The notes beneath the pieces were generated by a model. That model saw only the letters and a list, made by a program, of their open reading frames with translations, searched no databases and was not told the DNA's origin. 7,082 nt of DNA from positions 1-7,082 of the forward strand of contig DLRY01000037.1 of assembly GCA_002500665.1 (NCBI GenBank), in the 5' to 3' direction. The stretch comes from Opitutia bacterium UBA7876. Lineage in GTDB: Bacteria; Verrucomicrobiota; Verrucomicrobiia; Opitutales; Seribacteraceae. The position numbers were made by a program, and so were the translations under genes. Positions 6,856-7,082 of this stretch are shown here, one piece after another. Position 1 is the first letter of the stretch. Each line of letters starts with the position of its first letter.

Positions 6856-7082
6856 ATGGTCGCAACAGCCTCCACAATGTTACCTCTCGGGACGGAAGCT
6901 CCCCCATTCCGCCTTACCCATTGCGTGGACCAATCGGAAGTAGCGTTGGGCACGGGAAACGGCAGAGAAAGCCTGGTTGCCTTCGTTTGCAACCACTGCC
7001 CCTTCGTCATCCATCTGCTTGATCATCTCGCGCCCTATTTCAACCAGCTTGCGGAGGACGGAGCCTCGGTCTACCTGATCTC
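6856..7082 (+). CDS. Thioredoxin-fold / AhpC-TSA-like redox protein, 3' partial
   Basis: The first 75 codons of a thioredoxin-superfamily protein run off the right edge. The N-terminus (ATASTMLPLGTEAPPFRL) is the usual opening of a peroxiredoxin-like family of small cytoplasmic thioredoxin-fold proteins; no signal peptide is visible. LVAFVCNHCPFV places a CxxC motif (C45, C48) after the first beta strand, where the redox centre of this fold lies. HLLDHLAPYFNQLAEDGASVYLI then fits helix 1 and the next strand (positions 7015-7080). ATG 6856 is chosen because the preceding residues up to STMLPLGT are typical; ATG 6877 is the alternative, and neither has a good Shine-Dalgarno sequence. It starts 21 bases after PBP2, in the same direction, so it may be read through from the mre operon. 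Substrate and exact subfamily cannot be decided from the fragment. Confidence 0.85.
   Translation, partial: MVATASTMLPLGTEAPPFRLTHCVDQSEVALGTGNGRESLVAFVCNHCPFVIHLLDHLAPYFNQLAEDGASVYLI

Overview
The window is a compact, all plus-strand block of bacterial cell-envelope genes: the 3' part of a CNNM/CBS-domain membrane protein, lgt (prolipoprotein diacylglyceryl transferase), the shape-determination genes mreB, mreC and mreD, a class B penicillin-binding protein of the PBP2 (MrdA) family, and the 5' part of a thioredoxin/peroxiredoxin-like gene. There are no RNA genes, mobile elements, CRISPR arrays or long non-coding stretches. The longest gap is the 121 bp between lgt and mreB.

Organism: the genes are moderately GC-rich and inter-gene spacing is tight. 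The Lgt N-terminus, the form of PBP2 around its residues 265-370, the short CNNM protein without a C-terminal CorC domain, and the STMLPLGT-type N-terminus of the last gene together resemble Verrucomicrobiota, possibly Opitutae-like. This is inferred from remembered family style, not from a search.

Layout: 1-805 CNNM/CBS protein (5' end outside the window); 802-1653 lgt, starting at TTG inside the previous gene's stop (TTGA overlap) behind a strong GGAGG; 1654-1774 AT-rich spacer that probably carries the mre promoter and leader; 1775-2815 mreB; 2824-3678 mreC (TTG start); 3686-4219 mreD; 4216-6834 PBP2 (ATGA overlap with mreD); 6856 to the window end, thioredoxin-like gene.

How the genes work together: MreB filaments on the inner face of the membrane, MreC and MreD in the membrane and periplasm, and the PBP2 transpeptidase form the core of the elongasome (Rod complex) that builds the side wall. 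The usual glycosyltransferase partner, rodA, is not within the window. Lgt supplies the first step of lipoprotein maturation in the same envelope.

The most unusual object is the PBP2. At 872 residues it is much longer than the roughly 600-650 typical of the family. It keeps all three catalytic motifs but appears to carry two extra modules: a beta-rich, Ig-like-looking segment in the N-terminal pedestal, and a helix-rich, winged-helix-looking segment followed by five prolines inside the start of the transpeptidase domain.
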